From positions 744,001-808,000 of the forward strand of contig NZ_OZ244942.1 of assembly GCF_965222285.1 (NCBI RefSeq): DNA of 64,000 bases, in the 5' to 3' direction. The notes under the pieces were generated by a model. It was given only the letters and a program-made list of their open reading frames with translations. It did not search any database and was not told the DNA's origin. Made by a program: the position numbers and the translations under genes. Below, in pieces: positions 17,475 to 26,812 of this stretch. Every line of letters begins with the position of its first letter. Position 1 is the first letter of the stretch. The DNA comes from Tepidicaulis sp002389665 (GTDB taxonomy: Bacteria > Pseudomonadota > Alphaproteobacteria > Parvibaculales > Parvibaculaceae).

Positions 17475-19142
17475 ATGCTGGATATGAAATCCGTTCGATT
17501 TAAAATTCTGATGCCCGTTCTCGCGGTCATCGCGCTGGCGGTCGTCTCTGCCGCTGCCCTTGTCTGGACGGCGCAAAGCGGCTTTTCGAGCCTCGCTGAA
17601 ACGGCGGAGAAGGGGCTTTCAAGCTCCCGCCAGAGCCTTTCCCTGCTCGGCCAGTTCGAACGCGCGGATGCGGCGGTCGCCGATGTGCTGGCCATGAATA
17701 CGATCCAGAGCGCGGAGACGATCCGGCAGAATTATGAAACGAAAATCGCGCCCTTGAGCGGCGCCATAGACGCCTTGAAAGCGCTGACCGTTTCGGATGA
17801 GGCACAGGCGAAGGCCGACGAACTGGCGGCGCTTGTTTCTGCTTGGCGGGCCAATGTACGCATTGTGCTGGGGCTCGATCAGAGCGGACAGGTGCCGACC
17901 TCGCATCTGATCGACCGGCAGCGCGGTGAGATTCATACTGCCATTGAAGAGTTCCGCCAGTTGATTGCCGCCGACGTGACGAGCGAAATGAGTGCGGCGG
18001 AAAGCGCCTTTACCCGCTCGATTCTGATCGCATTGGGTCTTGGCGGGCTCCTTTCGCTGGGCTGCGGCGTCATGGCCTGGCGCACGGCGCATAATATTTC
18101 CTCGCCCCTTATCGCGCTTGGCCGGGACGCCGACGCGCTTTCCAAGGGTGATCTTAATGTAGCGGTAGGCACGCTGGAGCGTGACGACGAGATCGGGCTT
18201 CTCGACGGGGCGATGGGCCGCTTCAAGGCGGCGCTTGTCGAGCAGCGCGGAATGCGGGAGGAAGCCGACCGCGAGCGCGCGCAAAAAGAAAAACGTGCCA
18301 ATCAAATGGACGCGCTTATCAAGGATTTCCATGGGCAGATTGCCGATGTCCTGAAATCGCTGTCCGCCGCCGTTCATGAAATGGAGGCAACGGCGCAGGA
18401 CATGTCCCATTCGGTGGGCGACGCGAAAGGGCGTTCGGAAGAGGTTGTCTCTGCAGCGCGCGCGGCGGGCGACAATGTGCGGGAGATTTCGAGCTCCTCG
18501 GACGAGCTGCTCGCTTCCATCACCAATATCGGCAATCTGATGCGCGGCACCAACGAGACCGTGCGCAAGGCCGATGCCCGCACCCGCGAAATGGAAGAGC
18601 AGGTCGAAGAGCTGACCCGCGCCGTGGACCGGATCTCCGAGGCGATGGGGCTTATCACCGAAATCGCCAATCAGACGAACCTTCTGGCACTCAATGCCAC
18701 GATCGAGGCGGCGCGGGCGGGCGAGCTCGGCAAGGGTTTTGCCGTTGTCGCCTCCGAGGTCAAAGCGCTTTCGACGCAGACGCAGAACGCCTCCGATGAA
18801 GTGCGCTCCGTGATCGACCAATTGCAGAAGGTGCTCGGTTCTTCTGTCACCAAGATTACCGAAAGCCGCGAAGCGATGCAGGAACTTGGTAAGGTCTCGA
18901 CGGAGGTCGAAGCCGCCATCGAGCAGCAATCGACTTTCACGAGCCATATCACAAGCTCGGTGCATGATGTGGCGCGCGGCACGGAGCAGGTTGTCGGTGA
19001 TCTTACCCAGGTGAATGATAGCGCTTCGAAGGCGACGGAGCTTGCCGGGCGCACCCATGAAAGCACGCGCCAGCTCATGGTTCGCTCCGAGGAGATCGAC
19101 CAGTTCGTGAAAGTCTTCCTGGATGAAATCCGCGCGGCTTAA
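17475..19142 (+). CDS. Methyl-accepting chemotaxis protein
   Basis: 555 residues. TM1 (about 8-28), a helical periplasmic sensor (about 30-175), TM2 (about 180-200), a HAMP domain, and a long coiled-coil signalling domain with the hairpin tip EIANQTNLLALNATIEAARAGE. No obvious C-terminal CheR-binding pentapeptide. Placement immediately after a periplasmic peroxidase gene suggests, as inference, sensing of a redox-related cue. Confidence 0.92.
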   Translation: MLDMKSVRFKILMPVLAVIALAVVSAAALVWTAQSGFSSLAETAEKGLSSSRQSLSLLGQFERADAAVADVLAMNTIQSAETIRQNYETKIAPLSGAIDALKALTVSDEAQAKADELAALVSAWRANVRIVLGLDQSGQVPTSHLIDRQRGEIHTAIEEFRQLIAADVTSEMSAAESAFTRSILIALGLGGLLSLGCGVMAWRTAHNISSPLIALGRDADALSKGDLNVAVGTLERDDEIGLLDGAMGRFKAALVEQRGMREEADRERAQKEKRANQMDALIKDFHGQIADVLKSLSAAVHEMEATAQDMSHSVGDAKGRSEEVVSAARAAGDNVREISSSSDELLASITNIGNLMRGTNETVRKADARTREMEEQVEELTRAVDRISEAMGLITEIANQTNLLALNATIEAARAGELGKGFAVVASEVKALSTQTQNASDEVRSVIDQLQKVLGSSVTKITESREAMQELGKVSTEVEAAIEQQSTFTSHITSSVHDVARGTEQVVGDLTQVNDSASKATELAGRTHESTRQLMVRSEEIDQFVKVFLDEIRAA

Positions 19143-19145
19143 CGG

Positions 19146-19733
19146 CTAGTCGCCGCTGCCGAGATCGAGCGGCGCACGCAGGAAGAAGAGCGACGTGTCG
19201 CCATAATCGCGCCGGTCGAGAAGCGTAAAGGCAGCGGGCGGGGTAAAATCCGCCCGCTTGGCTTCTTCCAGAACGACAAGCGCGCCGGGGGCGAGCCAGT
19301 CCCCTTCAAGGGCGCCGATAAGCGCTTTCTCGCCAAGCCCCTGACCGTAAGGCGGATCGGCGAAAACGATATGAAAGGCCGGGCCGACACTGCCGGGCCG
19401 GGGCCCGAGCTTTGTGGCATCGCGCCGGTAAATCTTCGAGCAGCCCATCAGGCCGAGCGTGTCCGCATTCTCGCGGATGAGGCCGCGCGAGGCGGGATGG
19501 TCGTCCACGAAAAGCGCAAAAGCCGCGCCGCGCGAGAGCGCCTCGAAACCGAGTGCGCCGGTGCCGGCGAAAAGATCGAGCACCCGCAATTCTTCGAAAT
19601 CGGTTTCGATTGCCTCGGCATGGGCGAGGATGTTGAAAAGAGATTCGCGGGTGCGGTCCGTGGTCGGGCGGATACGCGTGTCTTTCGGCGCCGCCAGGGA
19701 CCGGCCCTTAAGGGCGCCGCCGACGATGCGCAT
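19146..19733 (-). CDS. rsmD: 16S rRNA (guanine-966-N2)-methyltransferase
   Basis: 195 residues. The SAM-binding loop is VLDLFAGTGALGFEA (51-65) and the catalytic (D/N)PPY motif is ADPPYG (125-130). The opening MRIVGGALKGR with RPTTDRTRESLFN is diagnostic of RsmD. It overlaps the 3' end of the pseudouridine synthase gene by 26 bp on the same strand and ends 3 bp from the convergent chemoreceptor gene. Confidence 0.93.
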   Translation of the reverse strand: MRIVGGALKGRSLAAPKDTRIRPTTDRTRESLFNILAHAEAIETDFEELRVLDLFAGTGALGFEALSRGAAFALFVDDHPASRGLIRENADTLGLMGCSKIYRRDATKLGPRPGSVGPAFHIVFADPPYGQGLGEKALIGALEGDWLAPGALVVLEEAKRADFTPPAAFTLLDRRDYGDTSLFFLRAPLDLGSGD

Positions 19734-20955
19734 CCGGGCGTCCTTTCTTATCGCTGCCGCCTTGCCCGGTTTTGGATCCGGCCGGGGCTCTGGCGGGGCG
19801 TTTGGCTTGCGGTTTGCCTTGAGATTTCGGGCGGGACGGGGACTTGCCGCGCGGGGTCTCTTCCAAAAGCGCGTCCATTACATGGGAGGGCTTGGAAGCG
19901 CGGCGCGGGCGTCCTTGCCCCGCCGGTTTGCCAGCCTCTTTGCCGGGGCTTTTCCCTGCAGCCGCCGGGTTCTTGCCCTTATAGCCGCTGCGGTAGGGCT
20001 TGCCTTTGGAAGGCGCGCGGGCGGGCGTGCCGGGACGGGAGGCGGCGCGCGTGGCGGCAGGCTCATCGTCCTGGATCATGGAGACATCCGCCCCTTCCGC
20101 GCCCATCTGCTCGCGCAGAACCTTGGCGGGGATTTGGCGCACTGTGCCTTCTTCCAGATCGCCGAGCTGGAAAGGCCCGTAGGAAAGGCGGATCAGCCGG
20201 TTCACGGTAAGCCCGAGGGCGCCGAGAACGTTTTTCACTTCCCGGTTCTTGCCCTCTTTCAGCTTCATGGTGATCCAGACGTTGGAACCTTTTTGCCTGT
20301 CGAGCACCGCTTCGATGGCGCCGTAGCGCACGCCTTCCACCTCGATGCCGTCTTTCAGCGCATCGAGAGCAGCTTGATCGATCTTGCCGAAGGCGCGCAC
20401 ACGGTAGCGCCGTGTCCAGCCGGTCGAGGGCAGTTCCAGATGGCGGGCAAGCTCACCGTCATTCGTCAGGAGCAGAAGGCCCTCGGTGTTCACATCGAGC
20501 CGGCCGACAGAGATGACGCGCGGCAGCGTTTTGGGCAGCGCGTCGAAAACGGTGGGCCGTCCTTGCGGGTCCTTATGGGTTGTCACCAGGCCGCGGGGCT
20601 TGTGATAGCGCCAGACCTTGGTGGGCTCGGCGCCCGCAATGGGTTTGCCGTCCACCTCGATGTTATCGCGCGGGGTGACATTGATCGCGGGGCTTGTCAG
20701 CTTCTGCCCGTTCAAGGACACTCGCCCTGCCTCGATCAGCCGTTCCGCTTCCCGGCGCGAGGCAATGCCGGCGCGGGCCAGCACCTTGGCGATGCGCTCA
20801 CTTTTCGGCGCGCCTTTTGCCGCGCCGGAGGCGGCGGCAGGCGCGCCTTTGGCCGAAGCCGCTTTGGGCGCGGCCTTGAACGCAGCTTTAGGCGCAGCTG
20901 GACGACTGGAGAATGTGCGGGGGCTGCCCCGGGAAAGGCGCTTCTTGTCTGTCAT
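19708..20955 (-). CDS. 23S rRNA pseudouridine synthase, RluB/RsuA family
   Basis: 415 residues. A Lys/Ala-rich N-terminal extension, an S4 RNA-binding domain (about 52-98), then the catalytic domain with GRLDVNTEGLLLLTNDGEL (nucleophile D154) and the GKNREVKNV segment. The tail after about residue 300 is long, basic and low-complexity, probably disordered and RNA-binding. Such tails are common in alphaproteobacterial RluB-like proteins. Specificity (RluB versus RluF/RsuA) cannot be settled. Confidence 0.88.
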   Translation of the reverse strand: MTDKKRLSRGSPRTFSSRPAAPKAAFKAAPKAASAKGAPAAASGAAKGAPKSERIAKVLARAGIASRREAERLIEAGRVSLNGQKLTSPAINVTPRDNIEVDGKPIAGAEPTKVWRYHKPRGLVTTHKDPQGRPTVFDALPKTLPRVISVGRLDVNTEGLLLLTNDGELARHLELPSTGWTRRYRVRAFGKIDQAALDALKDGIEVEGVRYGAIEAVLDRQKGSNVWITMKLKEGKNREVKNVLGALGLTVNRLIRLSYGPFQLGDLEEGTVRQIPAKVLREQMGAEGADVSMIQDDEPAATRAASRPGTPARAPSKGKPYRSGYKGKNPAAAGKSPGKEAGKPAGQGRPRRASKPSHVMDALLEETPRGKSPSRPKSQGKPQAKRPARAPAGSKTGQGGSDKKGRPDAHRRRRP

Positions 20956-21044
20956 GGGCTCTTCATAGCAGGAAGCTTGACGCCAGACGAGAGAGGACGG
21001 CAGGGTCTTTGAATGTTTCGTATCGTGAAAAAGAGGGCGGGCCA

Positions 21045-21512
21045 GTGAGTGTGGAAGCGAGCCCCCCCGTGAGCCCCATGCAAAGGGCCCTGGAAGAGGC
21101 AAGAGCGGCGGCAGAGCGCGGTGAGGTTCCGGTCGGCGCGGTTATCCTTGGGCCGGAGGGCGAGGTTCTGGCGGCGGCAGGTAACCGCACGCTGGAAGAG
21201 AAAGACCCGACCGCTCATGCCGAAATTCTGGCCATCCGGGCGGCGGCCCGCGCGCTCGGCTCGGAGCGGCTGATCGGCTGCGATCTTTACGTGACGCTGG
21301 AGCCCTGCGCTATGTGCGCGGGCGCGATTTCCTTCGCCCGTATCCGCCGGCTCTATTACGGCGCCGAGGACCCCAAGGGCGGCGGCGTCGATCACGGGCC
21401 CCGGTTTTTCAACCAAGCGACCTGCCATCACCGCCCGGATGTTTACGGCGGGATCGGCGAGCGGGAGGCGGCGGAGCTCCTTAAGGCGTTTTTTGCGGAT
21501 AAACGGGGCTGA
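21045..21512 (+). CDS. tadA: tRNA-specific adenosine deaminase
   Basis: 155 residues. Zinc and catalytic residues are HAE (58-60) and PCAMC (87-91), typical of the cytidine/deoxycytidylate deaminase fold; TadA makes inosine at tRNA-Arg position 34. GTG 21045 follows a GAGGGCGGG ribosome site and gives the usual length; ATG 21078 is an alternative. It is divergent from the pseudouridine synthase gene. Confidence 0.92.
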   Translation: MSVEASPPVSPMQRALEEARAAAERGEVPVGAVILGPEGEVLAAAGNRTLEEKDPTAHAEILAIRAAARALGSERLIGCDLYVTLEPCAMCAGAISFARIRRLYYGAEDPKGGGVDHGPRFFNQATCHHRPDVYGGIGEREAAELLKAFFADKRG

Positions 21513-21649
21513 AATCCGCCTTTTTTGCCCTTTTCCACAAGGATTGAATCCGCCTTTTGCGTGATTTGGCCGGGCAGAAGGAGTATGGTCGGCCATCGAC
21601 ATTAGCAACAGGGCGGGTAACGCCCGCCATAACCAAAAGGGGAGACGGA

Positions 21650-22882
21650 ATGGAATTCGCTTATTCCGATAAAACCAAAGAACTTCAGGACCGGCTGAAC
21701 CGGTTCATGGACCAATATGTCTATCCGAACGAGAAGACATATAACGAGCAGATGGAAGCCTTCGGCCAGGACCGCTGGCAGGTGCCGCAGATCATCGAAG
21801 ATCTGAAGGTCAAGGCGAAGGAAGAGGGCCTGTGGAACCTGTTCCTGCCCGAATCCGAGCGTGGCGGCGGGCTGACGAACCTTGAATACGCGCCGCTCTG
21901 CGAAATCATGGGCCGTGTCGGCTGGGCGTCCGAAGTTTTCAACTGCGCCGCGCCTGACACCGGCAACATGGAAGTGATCGAGCGCTACGGCAACGACCGC
22001 CACAAGAAAGAATGGCTGGAGCCGCTGCTGGAAGGCAAGATCCGCTCCGCCTTCTTGATGACGGAACCGGCTGTGGCTTCTTCCGACGCCACCAACATCG
22101 AAACCCGCATCGAGCGGGACGGCGATGAATACGTCATCAACGGCCGCAAATGGTGGTCCTCGGGCGTCGGCGATCCGCGCTGCAAAATCGCCATCGTGAT
22201 GGGCAAGACCGACCCGAATGCCGAAAAGCATCGCCAGCAGTCGCAGATTCTGGTGCCGCTCGACACGCCGGGCATCAAGATCGTTCGTATGCTGCCGGTC
22301 TTCGGCTATGACGATGCCCCGCACGGCCATGCCGAAGTGATCCTGGAAAATGTCCGCGTCCCCGCCGAGAACCTGCTTTTGGGTGAAGGCCGCGGCTTCG
22401 AGATCGCGCAAGGCCGCCTTGGACCAGGCCGTATTCACCACTGCATGCGCACCATCGGCGTTGCCGAGCGCGCGCTGGAAAAAATGTGCCAGCGCCTTCT
22501 CACCCGTACCGCGTTCGGCAAGAAGATCGCCGATCACTCGGTTTGGGAGCAACGCGTTGCCGAAGCCCGCATCGACATCGAAATGGCCCGCCTTCTGACG
22601 CTGAAAGCGGCCTATATGATGGACACGGTGGGCAATAAGGTGGCCCGTGCCGAGATCGCCATGATCAAAGTGGCCGCGCCCCGCGTGGCGCTGAAAGTCA
22701 TCGACGATGCGATCCAGGCCCATGGCGGCGGCGGTGTCACTTCTGACTTCGGCCTTGCAAAAATGTATGCGGGCATGCGCACGCTGCGTCTGGCCGACGG
22801 TCCGGATGAAGTGCACAACCGGACGATCGCACAGCTTGAATTCAAGAAATTCCGTGAGCAGCTGAAAGCCGCTGCCGAGTGA
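21650..22882 (+). CDS. Acyl-CoA dehydrogenase, ACAD10/11-like
   Basis: 410 residues, FAD-dependent. The middle domain reads WWSSGVGDPRCKIAIVMGK and the C-terminal domain LGPGRIHHCMRT, features I recognise from the ACAD10/11 branch. The position where most acyl-CoA dehydrogenases have the catalytic Glu of YEGT is LADGPDEVH, giving Asp383. ACAD11-type enzymes work with an APH-fold kinase on 4-hydroxyacyl-CoAs; two such kinases are encoded at 25739-26812 and 33424-34518. ATG 21650 has a GGGGAGACGG site. A GST follows. Confidence 0.88.
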   Translation: MEFAYSDKTKELQDRLNRFMDQYVYPNEKTYNEQMEAFGQDRWQVPQIIEDLKVKAKEEGLWNLFLPESERGGGLTNLEYAPLCEIMGRVGWASEVFNCAAPDTGNMEVIERYGNDRHKKEWLEPLLEGKIRSAFLMTEPAVASSDATNIETRIERDGDEYVINGRKWWSSGVGDPRCKIAIVMGKTDPNAEKHRQQSQILVPLDTPGIKIVRMLPVFGYDDAPHGHAEVILENVRVPAENLLLGEGRGFEIAQGRLGPGRIHHCMRTIGVAERALEKMCQRLLTRTAFGKKIADHSVWEQRVAEARIDIEMARLLTLKAAYMMDTVGNKVARAEIAMIKVAAPRVALKVIDDAIQAHGGGGVTSDFGLAKMYAGMRTLRLADGPDEVHNRTIAQLEFKKFREQLKAAAE

Positions 22883-22907
22883 GTGCGGATTGCTATTGAA
22901 TGACAGG

Positions 22908-22938
22908 ACGGCCGGGCCCACATAAGCCCGGCCGTTTT
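22908..22938 (+). terminator. Rho-independent terminator after acyl-CoA dehydrogenase
   Basis: Perfect 10-bp stem (22908-22917 with 22926-22935), 8-base loop, followed by TTT. It starts 26 bp after the stop codon. Confidence 0.85.
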
Positions 22939-23023
22939 GGCGTCAGGCTGTATTCGGGGATGATACAGCGCTCTTGCAGAACTGGCCGGCAGAAGCAGCT
23001 GCCCCGCCGTTCAGGAGGACCGG

Positions 23024-23671
23024 ATGATCCTGAAGCTTTATAACGCCCAGCTTTCTCCCTATGCCGCGCGCTGCCGCATGCAGATTTACGCGAAGAATCT
23101 CGATGTGGAATTGCTGGAAATGCCGGGCACCATCTCGCCCGAAGAATTTGCCAAGCTGACGCCGATCCACAAGGTGCCGACGCTCGATGCGGGTGGAAAG
23201 ATCATCCCGGAAAGCCAGATCATATGCGAATATCTGGAAGGCAAGTTTCCCGAACCCCCGCTTATGCCGGCCGGTCTCGACGAGCGGGTGGAAGTGAGCC
23301 TCCTCTGCCGCCTTGCCGATCTTTATGTCATGACGCCGATGGGACATCTCTTCGGTCAGATCAACCCGCAGGCGCGTGATGAATGCGTGTGCGATCAATT
23401 TTGCGGCGATCTGGAAGCCGGCCTTAGCTGGCTGAATGCTTATCTCGACGGCAGCGCCTATGCGGTGGGCGACACGCTGACGCTTGCCGATTGTGCGCTC
23501 GTGCCTGTGCTGTTTTTCGCTGAGCGCATCAGTCCGATGTTCGGTTATGAAGATATTCTGGCGCGCGGGCCGAACATCAAAGCCTATTACCAGGCGATGC
23601 AGAAAGACCCGATTGCCGCCCGTGTCATCGATGAGCTCGACAAAGCGCTCAATCAGATGCAGGGACGCTGA
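23024..23671 (+). CDS. Glutathione S-transferase family protein
   Basis: 215 residues. The N-terminal thioredoxin-like domain contains the candidate catalytic Ser in LSPYAARCR, the cis-Pro segment HKVPTL and the glutathione-contacting ES motif (PESQIICEYLE). An all-helical C-terminal domain includes the N-capping LTLADCALVPVL motif. It resembles the zeta/maleylacetoacetate-isomerase branch; the substrate is unknown. Its 3' end overlaps the convergent histidine kinase gene by 23 bp. Confidence 0.87.
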   Translation: MILKLYNAQLSPYAARCRMQIYAKNLDVELLEMPGTISPEEFAKLTPIHKVPTLDAGGKIIPESQIICEYLEGKFPEPPLMPAGLDERVEVSLLCRLADLYVMTPMGHLFGQINPQARDECVCDQFCGDLEAGLSWLNAYLDGSAYAVGDTLTLADCALVPVLFFAERISPMFGYEDILARGPNIKAYYQAMQKDPIAARVIDELDKALNQMQGR

Positions 23672-25598
23672 TCCCCAACTCGTCCAGAAGATCAAGCTGA
23701 CCCGTCGGTGCCAAAGGCAGGGTCACGCGCACTTTCGTGCCTTCGCCTTCCTCGCTTTCGATGGAAAGTTTCCCGCCATGCAGGTCGGTCAGCGCTTTAA
23801 CGAGCGCAAGGCCGAGGCCTGAGCCTTCATGACTGATATGGGATTCAGAAGCCACTTGCTCGAAGGGGCGTGTCAGGCGCGGTAATTGTTCCTGCGGAAT
23901 GCCGATACCGCTATCGGCGACTTCAATGGCGATGAACGAGCCTTCGCGCACGATCTCGACGCCGACACTCCCGCCCTCCGGCGTGAATTTCACCGCGTTG
24001 GAGAGAAGATTGAGCAGGATCTGCTTCACCGCGCGCTCATCGCAGACAAGCGGTGTTTTCTCGACGGAAGGATGAATGGCAAGCGACACATTCTGCCGTT
24101 TTTCTTCCGCCCGCGCGCCGATGATGCGCACCGAGGCTTCGGCAAGCTCGCTGATCGAGGTGGGCTGCATGTGAAGCTGCATCTTACCCGCTTCGATTTT
24201 CGACATATCGAGAATGTCGCTGATCAGTTCCAAAAGCAGCGAGCCGCTATCGTGAATGAGATCGATATATTCGCGGTATTTCTCGTTCTCGATGGGGCCG
24301 AAAAGCTGCTGACGGATAATATCCGAAAAGCCGATAATAGCGTTGAGCGGTGTGCGCAGCTCATGGCTCATATTGGCAAGGAACTGGGATTTGGTGCGGC
24401 TCGCCGCTTCCGCCCGCTCGCGGGCGCGCAGAAGTTCGCTTTCATAACGCTTGCGTTCGCTCACATCGCGGGAAATGGCAAGCACTTCTTCCAGCCGCCC
24501 GCTCCGCCTGTTGCGCAAGGGCTGTAGCGTCGTTTCCAGCCAAACATAATGCCCCGCCTTATGGGGCAGGCGGAAGGTCACGGTGACGCTCTTGTCGGAC
24601 TTCGTCATTTCCTCGAGCCCGGCAAAGAAAGAAGCCTGATCGTCGGGATGCACATTGGCGAGAATGTCGTGCTGGATGGCTTCTTCCGGCGTATAGCCGA
24701 GTGTGCGCTCGACGGAGGGAGAGATGAAATTGAGCGCACCGGACGGGGCGTGCCGGGCGATCATGTCGATGGCGTGCTGGGCGATGAGCTGATTCTGCTG
24801 TTCGTTCCGCAGCAGCGCTTCTTCCTTGCCTACCATGTCCGTGGCATCGGTGATGACGCCGGCGGCGGCTATGACCTCGCCGGAAAGGTCGCTTTCATAA
24901 TAGGTATGGATGTCGAAATAGCGGTAGGTGCCGTCCGCGCAAAGCATGCGCTGGCGCACGAACCAGGCACGCTTGGCGTCTGCTGCTTCCTGATATTGCG
25001 CGAGCGAGCTTTCCCGGTCTTCCGGATGAATGAGATGGATGTTCCAGCGCCCATCCTCGAAATAGGGCGGCTTTTCATAACCGAACATGCGCGCCAGGGT
25101 CGGCGTCCAGAAGGGGGCGGGATTGCCTTTCTCCCAGCGCCATAGTGCGATTTGCGCTTCCGACTCGATATGTTCGATGTGATCGCGCAGCCGCACGAGC
25201 TCGTTGATATCGCGCGAAACGATCAAAAGGCCCTCGATATTGGGCTCGTGCATCAGGTTGCGTGCGCGCCCTTCCAGCCAGTGCCACTGGCCATTGGCAT
25301 GGCGCAGGCGGAACCGTTCAATGAAAGTACTGTGCGGCGTGGCGAGGCATTCTGCGATCCGGGCGCTGATCTTTTCCTTGTCGTCCTTGTGAACGATGTC
25401 GGTAACGCGCAGGCCGACCCCTGCTGTTTGCGGATAGCCCAGAATTTCCGCGATGCCGGGGCTGTGATAGCGGATGACGCCGTCCTCATCGAGAATGGTG
25501 CACACGTCCCCGCTATTCGCCACGAGTGTCTCGTGGAAACCGGTCCGCGCCCGGCGCTCCTTTCCGCCCGGCGGTATGGGAAAATTCCTCCGCGACAC
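23649..25598 (-). CDS. Soluble multi-PAS sensor histidine kinase, PdhS/DivJ-like
   Basis: 649 residues, no membrane segment. Three PAS domains (about 22-130, 147-255, 263-385), a HisKA domain with the phosphoacceptor His in NMSHELRTPLNAIIGFSD, and a HATPase domain with N, G1 (DSGIGIP) and G2 (GSGLGLAL) boxes. The HisKA segment FGPIENEKYREY and DILDMSKIEAGK resembles PdhS/PleC/DivJ kinases that act on DivK/PleD. There is no adjacent response regulator. A GTG start follows a GGAAAGGGG site, and a TTAA-N7-TTAA box lies 99 bp upstream. Confidence 0.88.
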   Translation of the reverse strand: MSRRNFPIPPGGKERRARTGFHETLVANSGDVCTILDEDGVIRYHSPGIAEILGYPQTAGVGLRVTDIVHKDDKEKISARIAECLATPHSTFIERFRLRHANGQWHWLEGRARNLMHEPNIEGLLIVSRDINELVRLRDHIEHIESEAQIALWRWEKGNPAPFWTPTLARMFGYEKPPYFEDGRWNIHLIHPEDRESSLAQYQEAADAKRAWFVRQRMLCADGTYRYFDIHTYYESDLSGEVIAAAGVITDATDMVGKEEALLRNEQQNQLIAQHAIDMIARHAPSGALNFISPSVERTLGYTPEEAIQHDILANVHPDDQASFFAGLEEMTKSDKSVTVTFRLPHKAGHYVWLETTLQPLRNRRSGRLEEVLAISRDVSERKRYESELLRARERAEAASRTKSQFLANMSHELRTPLNAIIGFSDIIRQQLFGPIENEKYREYIDLIHDSGSLLLELISDILDMSKIEAGKMQLHMQPTSISELAEASVRIIGARAEEKRQNVSLAIHPSVEKTPLVCDERAVKQILLNLLSNAVKFTPEGGSVGVEIVREGSFIAIEVADSGIGIPQEQLPRLTRPFEQVASESHISHEGSGLGLALVKALTDLHGGKLSIESEEGEGTKVRVTLPLAPTGQLDLLDELGISVPASD

Positions 25599-25656
25599 GC
25601 GATTGCCCCTTTCCGCGCGATGCCCGAATAATTCCGGGTCTCATAGAAGCTTACGG

Positions 25657-25709
25657 AAAGAGCGGTAAAGGAACCTTGAAAACTTCGTGAGCAGTCTTAA
25701 CCGCTCTTT
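25657..25709 (-). terminator. Hairpin after phosphotransferase gene
   Basis: 10-bp stem (25657-25666 with 25700-25709) with a 33-base loop, located between the phosphotransferase stop (25739) and the histidine kinase start. The minus-strand tract after it is not U-rich, so termination would be partial. The right arm overlaps the CtrA-type box. Confidence 0.45.
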
Positions 25710-25711
25710 AA
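25697..25711. promoter_or_regulatory. Perfect TTAA-N7-TTAA box (CtrA-type) upstream of the PdhS-like kinase
   Basis: TTAA at 25697-25700, seven bases, TTAA at 25708-25711. This is the full consensus for CtrA in alphaproteobacteria. It lies upstream of the GTG start at 25598 of a kinase that resembles the CtrA-control pathway kinases. Confidence 0.55.
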
Positions 25712-25738
25712 TGCTTATCTTTTGCGCTTGCGCGCCTT

Positions 25739-26812
25739 TTAACGTTTGGCCAAATCCCAGGCCGTGCGGGCAAGATAACCGGCCACTTCGCCATATTGGG
25801 TGGCTTTGTCCGAGCTCGCATTGCCATCGAGGCCGCGCTTGTAAACCCCCTGGACGATGGAGGCGAGGCGGAAAATCGAGAAGGAAAGGTAGAAGTTCCA
25901 GTTCTCGATACCGTCCCGGCCGGTGCGCCGGCAATAATCGGCGACATAGTCTTTCTCCGCCGGAATGCCGCTTGTGGCGAAATCCACATTCATCAGCGTT
26001 CCTTGAGAGAAGGTCTCCATGTGATAGAGCATGCAATTATAGGCCAGATCCGCCAGGGGGTGGCCGATGGTTGCCAATTCCCAGTCGAGAACGGCAATCA
26101 TTTTGGGCTCGCTCTTGTGGAACATGGTGTTTTCCAGCCGGTAATCGCCATGGGCGATACTGACACTGTCATCGGCGGGAATGTTTTCGGGCAGCCACTC
26201 GATGAGATGTTCCATCTCCTCGATATTATCGGTCTGGGCGGCGCGGTACTGTTTCGTCCAGCGCCCGATCTGCCGTTCGAAATAATTGCCGGGCTTGCCG
26301 AAATCCTCAAGGCCCGCTGCCTTCAGATCGACGCTATGAAGGCGCGCCAGCACATCGTTCATCTGGTCGTAAATGGCGGCCCGTTCCGCCGGGCTCATGC
26401 CGGGCAGGGTGGGGTCGCGCAGCACGCGCCCGTCGAGATGTTCCATGATGTAGAAGTCGGTGCCGATCACCTCTGCATCCTGGCAGAGCGCATACATTTT
26501 CGGCACCGGCACATCGGTGGCGGCGAGCGCTTTCATGACTTTATATTCCCGGTCCACCTGGTGTGCGCTGGCGAGCAGCTTGCCCGGCGGTTTTTTCCGC
26601 AGCACATATTTTACGCCGCCGCCGGGGCCGGTGGTCTCCAAAAGGAAGGTCGGGTTGGATTGACCGCCCTGGAACTGGCGCACGCTCAGCTCGCCGCCAA
26701 AACCTTCCACATTCTCCCGGCAGAAGGCTTCCAGTTTCTTCTCATCGAAGCGATGCGCCTCGCGCACTTCGACAATCTCACCGGCGGCTGCCGTCTGGCT
26801 CTGCTCCGTCAT
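25739..26812 (-). CDS. APH-fold phosphotransferase, ACAD10/11-partner type (copy 1)
   Basis: 357 residues. Protein-kinase-like fold: YVLRKKPPGKLL carries the ATP-contacting lysine, the catalytic loop is HGDYRLEN (221-228) and the metal-binding loop LDWELATIGHP (242-252). Known relatives include LvaA (4-hydroxyvaleryl-CoA kinase of levulinate catabolism) and the N-terminal half of ACAD10/11. It is not expected to be an antibiotic kinase. ATG 26812 was chosen by family length. Divergent from the MscS gene. A clear paralogue lies at 33424-34518. Confidence 0.85.
   Translation of the reverse strand: MTEQSQTAAAGEIVEVREAHRFDEKKLEAFCRENVEGFGGELSVRQFQGGQSNPTFLLETTGPGGGVKYVLRKKPPGKLLASAHQVDREYKVMKALAATDVPVPKMYALCQDAEVIGTDFYIMEHLDGRVLRDPTLPGMSPAERAAIYDQMNDVLARLHSVDLKAAGLEDFGKPGNYFERQIGRWTKQYRAAQTDNIEEMEHLIEWLPENIPADDSVSIAHGDYRLENTMFHKSEPKMIAVLDWELATIGHPLADLAYNCMLYHMETFSQGTLMNVDFATSGIPAEKDYVADYCRRTGRDGIENWNFYLSFSIFRLASIVQGVYKRGLDGNASSDKATQYGEVAGYLARTAWDLAKR

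Noticed and set aside
25739..26812. Aminoglycoside resistance kinase
   Set aside because: The fold is shared, but conserved segments match the ACAD10/11 and LvaA group and a paralogue sits nearby.
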